Source: CAVPEW01 sp050247895
Lineage (GTDB): Bacteria > Actinomycetota > Acidimicrobiia > Acidimicrobiales > VFJN01
Direction: 5' to 3'
Assembly (NCBI GenBank): GCA_050247895.1
Contig: JBFWTJ010000175.1
Coordinates: 1 to 8,261, forward strand
Length of the DNA stretch: 8,261 nucleotides
Shown here piece by piece: positions 5,045 to 8,261 of the stretch. Each line of letters opens with the position of its first letter. Within the stretch, counting starts at the first letter, position 1. The notes under the pieces were generated by a model. It was not told where the DNA came from, made no database searches, and was given only the letters and a program-made list of their open reading frames with translations. Made by a program: the position numbers and the translations under genes.

Positions 5045-6480
5045 CGAACCTCGCCGACCGCACCGCCGTCGAGCTGCTGGCCCTCTACGCGGCCGGAGAG
5101 GCGTCTCCGGTTGAGGCCGTGGAGGCGTGCCTCGAGCGGATCGGCGCACGTGATGGAACCCTGAACGCCGTCGTGGCGCTCTTCGCCGAGCGGGCGCTCG
5201 AAGAGGGGCGGCAGAGCACCGAACGGTGGATGTCCGGATGCGCCCGCGGGTTCGACGGCGTTCCGTTCGGCGCGAAGGACGTCATCGGGGCGGTGGGCCG
5301 TCCCACGACGGGCGGCTCCGCCCTCTACGAGGACTGGCACGCAGACGTCGACTCGACCGCGGTGGCCCGCCTGAGGGCCCAGGGCGGGATCCTGGTCGCG
5401 AAGCTGCAGACCTGGGAGTTCGCCTCCGGTGGCCCGGAGAACCAGACCTTCGGCAACCCACGGAACCCTTGGGACCTGCATCGCTCGCCAGGTGGTTCCT
5501 CGTCCGGATCGGCCGTCGCTCTGGCCGGCCGGGAGCTTCCGATCGCCCTGGGCACCGACACCGGCGGCTCGATCCGCCGTCCCGCGGCGTTCAACGGAGT
5601 CGTCGGGCTGAAGCCGACCTACGGCCGTGTGTCCCGTCACGGTGTCATGGGCCTGTCGTGGACGCTCGACCACGTCGGGCCGATGGCCCGCACGGTGCTC
5701 GACGTGGCGACCACCCTGGGGGTGATCGCGGGTCACGACGAGCTCGATCCGACGAGCTCGGTCCGTCCTGTCCCCCACTACGCGTCGGCCTGTGCGTCGG
5801 CGGGCGCCGGCCTGCGCATCGGGGTGCCGTCGACCTGGTTCCTGGACCGGGTGCACCCGGCCATCGTCCGGCGGTTCGAGGAGGTCCTCGAGGTCCTGCG
5901 CGGTCTCGGCATGTCGCTCCACGAGGTGGACCTCCCCTCGGTCCGCCACAGCGAGGCCATCGCCTGGACGATCCTGGTGGCGGAGGCGTACTCGCTCCTG
6001 GAGGAGCACCTCCCGACGATCGCCGACCGGGACGAGCTCGTCCGGCGGAACCTCTCGGTGGCCCCGTTCATCGCGGCGACGGACTACATCAAGGCGTTGC
6101 GGGTCCGTGCACTCCTCCAGCGGGACCTCGATCGTGCCTTCGAGGTGTGCGACGTGCTGGTCACGCCGGGCAGCCAGTCCGTGGCTCCCCCGAGCGACAC
6201 GATGCTCTGCGACGTCGGCGAGCCGGAGCCCGTCCCGTACCTCCAGGCCGGGCCGCGGCTGACGATGCCCTTCAACGTCACGGGGAGTCCGGCCGTGGTC
6301 GTGCCGGCCGGGTTGGTCGAGGGTCTTCCCGTTGCCGTGCAGTTCGCCGGTCGGCCGCATGACGACGCCACCGTGCTCGCGGTCGCCGCCGCCTACGAGC
6401 GCGAGAGCGCCCACCACCTCGTCGAGCCCCCGTTCGCCGACCGCGAGGCACAGGCGGAGGGGCCAGCACCCGCCCGGTGA
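5041..6480 (+). CDS. Amidase-signature hydrolase (AtzE/GatA-like)
   Basis: This 479-aa enzyme of the amidase signature family would hydrolyse a C-N amide bond. The catalytic triad is intact: K79 in FGAKDVIG, the cis-Ser S153 in SPGGSSSGSA and the nucleophile S177 in GTDTGGSIRRPA; the Ser-Ser spacing of 24 fits the family. GLKPTYGRVSRHGV follows at 189-202, and a C-terminal TPGSQSVAPP segment and FNVTGSPAVVVPAG complete the fold. Length matches GatA and AtzE enzymes. The TTG at 5041 was chosen because it gives a 4-bp overlap with the GatC-like gene. An ATG at 5017 in frame is the alternative and would add eight residues and a 28-bp overlap. No signal peptide is seen, so it is probably cytoplasmic. 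Without GatB nearby a tRNA amidotransferase role is unlikely. The substrate is unknown; biuret-like compounds, indoleacetamide or other amides are possible. Confidence 0.9.
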   Translation: MTNLADRTAVELLALYAAGEASPVEAVEACLERIGARDGTLNAVVALFAERALEEGRQSTERWMSGCARGFDGVPFGAKDVIGAVGRPTTGGSALYEDWHADVDSTAVARLRAQGGILVAKLQTWEFASGGPENQTFGNPRNPWDLHRSPGGSSSGSAVALAGRELPIALGTDTGGSIRRPAAFNGVVGLKPTYGRVSRHGVMGLSWTLDHVGPMARTVLDVATTLGVIAGHDELDPTSSVRPVPHYASACASAGAGLRIGVPSTWFLDRVHPAIVRRFEEVLEVLRGLGMSLHEVDLPSVRHSEAIAWTILVAEAYSLLEEHLPTIADRDELVRRNLSVAPFIAATDYIKALRVRALLQRDLDRAFEVCDVLVTPGSQSVAPPSDTMLCDVGEPEPVPYLQAGPRLTMPFNVTGSPAVVVPAGLVEGLPVAVQFAGRPHDDATVLAVAAAYERESAHHLVEPPFADREAQAEGPAPAR

Positions 6481-6490
6481 TCGGGCCCTC
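6474..6490 (+). repeat. Copy 1 of a 17-bp direct repeat
   Basis: CCGGTGATCGGGCCCTC spans the amidase stop codon and matches 7392-7408 with one mismatch. About 20-30 bp further on, both copies are followed by ACGGTT and then a GCCGGC, so the similarity may extend loosely. The function is unknown and chance is possible. Confidence 0.4.
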
Positions 6491-6922
6491 GACTCTCGGC
6501 CCCTCTGTGACGGTTCGATTCGCCTGCCGGCCTTCGGCCGCACCCGGTCGCCTGGTCCACATACGGCTTCTCCCTGGGTCCTCCACCAGCCCAACGTCGG
6601 GTGACGAGCGTCGTCCCGTCGCCGAGGTCGCACATGACGCTTCACCCCTTGGAGGAAGGCTGGACGCCCGTCGATGCCTTCGTCCTGGTCAAGGTCATCG
6701 ATGGCGACGGCCGTGGGGCGAAGGTCGCGAGCACGGGAAGGCCCCCTGCGATCACCTCCGAGACGGGCGCGGCAGCGTAGGTGTGACGTGTCCGGACGCG
6801 TGGGCCGGCGAGCACGTCGTCTGTGGTCCGGTGTCGCAGACGTAGGGGTGCGCCGGTTCCTGTCCTGCGATGATGCTCGGGGCGCGCACGGGCGTTGCCG
6901 CACCAGGACCGAGGGCGACGAG
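6481..6922. other. Sparse 442-bp region between the amidase and the single-pass membrane protein gene
   Basis: No full-length gene is supported here. The stretch contains one short ORF (6634-6780, described separately), a small GC-rich hairpin CGGCC-TTC-GGCCG (6528-6540) without a T-tract, and, at its left end, one copy of a sequence that recurs at 7392. Longer open frames in this region have the Arg/Pro/Ser-rich composition of non-coding frames. It may be a decayed gene region. Confidence 0.5.
6634..6780 (+). CDS. Small ORF, possible gene remnant (48 aa)
   Basis: The 48-codon ORF starts MTLHPLEEGWTPVDAFVLV and continues KVIDGDGRGAKVA, a protein-like sequence with balanced composition quite unlike neighbouring shadow frames. 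GAGG lies 6 nt before the ATG. The first 30 residues read like the opening of a small globular domain, whereas the last 18 (Thr/Pro/Ala-rich, ending ETGAAA) do not. This suggests either a genuine tiny protein or the 5' part of a gene truncated by a frameshift or deletion. No continuation was evident in the other two frames. I have a faint impression of similarity to small actinobacterial hypothetical proteins but cannot name a family. Confidence 0.35.
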   Translation: MTLHPLEEGWTPVDAFVLVKVIDGDGRGAKVASTGRPPAITSETGAAA

Positions 6923-7363
6923 ATGCCAGGAGAGACCGAGTTCCGTGCTCCCCTCGGCCTCCCCTCGCGACGACGGAGGTATGCGGTGCGGCTGGCGCTC
7001 GGCGCGGCTGTCCTGTTGGTCGTGGTGCTGGCCAGCTTGGTCGTCGGGGCGCTGTCGGGACCCAAGGACGGGACGGTGGAGGACGTGCCGCCGCAGGCGA
7101 TCGCCCACGCCTACTGCACGACGTGGGTGGTGCCGGCCGAGGGGGCCATCGTCCTCGTCGAGGCCGTGGACGGCGCGTCGGTCAAGGCGCTCGTCTCGAG
7201 CGCAGGTCAGTCCCTCGGTACCTGGCGGGAATTCGAGGACAAGGGGTTGGCGGCTGTTTGCACGTACGTCCACGCCGGGGTGCGGTCCGTGGTCGCGGTC
7301 GCCCCGGGCTTCGGTCCGACGGTGCTCGAGCGGACGAGGCCGAGCGGGCGGTCCACCACCTAG
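6923..7363 (+). CDS. Single-pass membrane protein with extracellular domain, unknown function
   Basis: This 146-aa protein has a short cytoplasmic N-terminus with a basic patch SRRRRY (15-20), one clear transmembrane helix (about 21-44, LALGAAVLLVVVLASLVVGAL) and an exported domain of about 100 residues. The positive-inside rule places the N-terminus in the cytosol. Two cysteines, C65 (YCTTW) and C113 (VCTYV), lie in the exported part and could form a disulfide. A strand-like pattern (GAIVLVEAV, ASVKALVSS, VRSVVAVAPGF) suggests a small beta-rich domain. The ATG at 6923 has GAGGG 7 nt upstream; the frame is open further back to 6674 but that part looks non-coding. I recognise no family. The next gene also encodes a membrane protein, but the 125-bp gap does not prove an operon. 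Confidence 0.65.
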   Translation: MPGETEFRAPLGLPSRRRRYAVRLALGAAVLLVVVLASLVVGALSGPKDGTVEDVPPQAIAHAYCTTWVVPAEGAIVLVEAVDGASVKALVSSAGQSLGTWREFEDKGLAAVCTYVHAGVRSVVAVAPGFGPTVLERTRPSGRSTT

Positions 7364-7391
7364 ATGACGACTTGATGACTTGTGGCCGGCG

Positions 7392-7408
7392 CCGGTGATC
7401 GGACCCTC
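7392..7408 (+). repeat. Copy 2 of a 17-bp direct repeat
   Basis: CCGGTGATCGGACCCTC, 28 bp after the stop of the single-pass membrane protein gene, matches 6474-6490 with one mismatch (A for G at position 12). The copies sit 918 bp apart, at or just downstream of two gene ends. Confidence 0.4.
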
Positions 7409-7488
7409 TCGTCTTTCGTACGGTTGCCGGCGGTGGCCCCACTCCCTCCCACGCTGGTTCCGGGGATCCTCACCTCGGTGCGGCCACG

Positions 7489-8031
7489 ATGATCTTGGTC
7501 GGCACCAGGTACAGGAACGAGCCGCTCCGCTACGCGGGAGTGGGGTGGATCCTCATCTCGCCGCTGCTCATCGCACTGACGGTCACCGCCGAGGGCGTCA
7601 CCTGGTCGGTCGCCGGCCTCATCGGCTCCTTCGTTGGGCTGAGCGCCGCTGCCGCGTACCAGGTGTGCGTCCTTCCCGAGCTCCGGTTGACGAAGGACGG
7701 CGTGCTGGTGGTCAACCCCTTCACCCGGTACGACCTGCCGGCGTCGAGGATCGAGGAGGTCCGCCCCTCCTCGCCCACGCTCGAGGTCGTCCTGGCCGAT
7801 GCGACCCCGGTGCGCGTCTGGGCCGTCCAGGCGGCCAACATCAACACCGCCCTGGGTCGGCGCGGCCACGTCGACAGGGTGTCGGAAGAGGTCGGCGCGT
7901 GGGTCGAGGGTCGGCCGCCGGCAGGTGACGAGGCCGTCCGCGATCCGGCCCGTACCGACCTCAGGTTCGCCGGGGCGCTCGTCGTCGCAGGAGCGCTGCT
8001 CGGCGTGATCTTGTACCTGCTGCTGACGTGA
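7489..8031 (+). CDS. Membrane protein with bacterial PH-like domain (bPH6-like)
   Basis: This 180-aa protein starts with two membrane segments (about 15-33 and 39-60), followed by a soluble PH-like domain (about 62-140) and a third hydrophobic segment at the extreme C-terminus (158-179). The stretch PELRLTKDGVLVVNPFTRYDLPASRIEEV is the pattern of the bPH6 domain (PF10756), found in actinobacterial proteins of the Cfp6 type that usually have two N-terminal membrane helices. It can be read from residues 63-91, key words LRLTKDGVLVVNP and RYDLPASRI. The role of these proteins is unknown; they presumably work at the membrane. The C-terminal membrane segment is unusual for the type. The ATG at 7489 is the only ATG, GTG or TTG start in its open frame before the domain, although no Shine-Dalgarno is evident. 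Confidence 0.78.
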   Translation: MILVGTRYRNEPLRYAGVGWILISPLLIALTVTAEGVTWSVAGLIGSFVGLSAAAAYQVCVLPELRLTKDGVLVVNPFTRYDLPASRIEEVRPSSPTLEVVLADATPVRVWAVQAANINTALGRRGHVDRVSEEVGAWVEGRPPAGDEAVRDPARTDLRFAGALVVAGALLGVILYLLLT

Positions 8032-8060
8032 GCCTCGATGGTCGACGGGAGGACTCGGGC

Positions 8061-8174
8061 ATGGTCGTGTCGCCCGTGAAGCGTCGCAAGGTCGAGCGCC
8101 ACGCCACCGGGGCCATCGAGGCCTCAAGGAGCCGGGCCATGGAAGTCGGGGGCCGACCGGCCTGTGATCATTGA
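8061..8174 (+). CDS. Possible 37-aa basic small protein
   Basis: A 37-aa ORF beginning MVVSPVKRRKVERHATGAI has an excellent Shine-Dalgarno, GGAGG at 8048-8052, 8 nt before the ATG. It lies 29 bp after the PH-domain gene in the same direction. The N-terminal third is strongly basic (KRRKVERH). The rest, ending RPACDH, resembles nothing I know. The ribosome-binding site is the main support; at this GC content a chance ORF of this length is common. Confidence 0.3.
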   Translation: MVVSPVKRRKVERHATGAIEASRSRAMEVGGRPACDH

Positions 8175-8178
8175 GACG

Positions 8179-8261
8179 ATGGACGTCGGACCCGGACCGG
8201 TCGTGGTCGTGGCGGCGGGACGAGGACCGGGGTTGCCCGGTGGTCGTGTCCCCCTGCGCGA
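8179..8261 (+). CDS. Possible gene start running off the right edge
   Basis: From the ATG at 8179 the frame is open to the window end and reads MDVGPGPVVVVAAGRGPG at first, Gly/Val/Pro-rich. There is only a weak purine stretch (TGAGA) upstream. Too little is visible to call a product, and a chance frame is as likely. Confidence 0.2.
   Translation, partial: MDVGPGPVVVVAAGRGPGLPGGRVPLR

Noticed and set aside
6511..6530. GGTTCGATTCG resembling a tRNA T-arm
   Set aside because: The flanking bases do not pair as a T-stem, and no acceptor stem, anticodon arm or D-arm could be found around it.
6528..6540. Hairpin CGGCC-TTC-GGCCG as an amidase terminator
   Set aside because: The stem is only 5 bp with a 3-nt loop, and no T-tract follows; such hairpins arise often at this GC content.
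4978..7065. A very long (695-codon) open frame on the minus strand opposite the amidase
   Set aside because: Its composition (Arg, Gly, Asp, His-rich, no motifs) is that of a shadow frame in GC-rich DNA, and the plus strand encodes an amidase with an intact catalytic triad over the same bases.

Overview
The window is very GC-rich, with strong G/C preference at third codon positions, GTG and TTG starts and gene ends overlapping by 4 bp. The proteins (HmuTUV-type heme importer, bPH6-like membrane protein, MmcQ/YjbR and SnoaL-like proteins) point to a free-living actinobacterium, perhaps of the Acidimicrobiia. That placement is an impression from composition and protein style, not a phylogenetic result.

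Layout. Minus strand, 1-3255: a tightly packed heme/iron uptake operon transcribed toward the left edge. It holds hmuT (heme-binding lipoprotein), hmuU (FecCD-type permease) and hmuV (ABC ATPase). A fourth gene probably starts in the last 42 bases before the window edge. All three junctions are 4-bp GTGA overlaps. HmuT captures heme outside the membrane, HmuU carries it across and HmuV powers the step with ATP. The divergent intergenic region (3256-3499) contains a relatively AT-rich island with three closely spaced inverted repeats, the best candidate for a promoter/operator of the heme operon.

Plus strand, 3500-4706: three small loosely spaced genes: an MmcQ/YjbR-family protein, a doubtful small membrane protein that may be frameshifted, and a SnoaL/NTF2-like protein.

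Plus strand, 4744-6480: an amidase module. A 24-codon leader-like ORF with an ideal Shine-Dalgarno overlaps the start of a 77-aa GatC/AtzG-like protein. That gene overlaps by 4 bp (TTGA) an amidase-signature hydrolase with an intact Ser-cisSer-Lys triad. No GatB is nearby, so this looks like a metabolic amidase with a GatC-like partner (AtzG/AtzE style) and not a tRNA amidotransferase.

Plus strand, 6481-8261: a sparse region with a 48-aa ORF that may be a gene remnant, a single-pass membrane protein of unknown function, a three-TM protein with a bacterial PH-like domain, and a possible 37-aa ORF near the right edge. A 17-bp sequence recurs once (one mismatch) at 6474 and 7392.

No clear mobile element, CRISPR array, rRNA or tRNA is seen. 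The items most worth following up are the GatC-like/amidase pair with its upstream mini-ORF, the triple inverted repeat before hmuT, and the unseen fourth gene of the heme operon.
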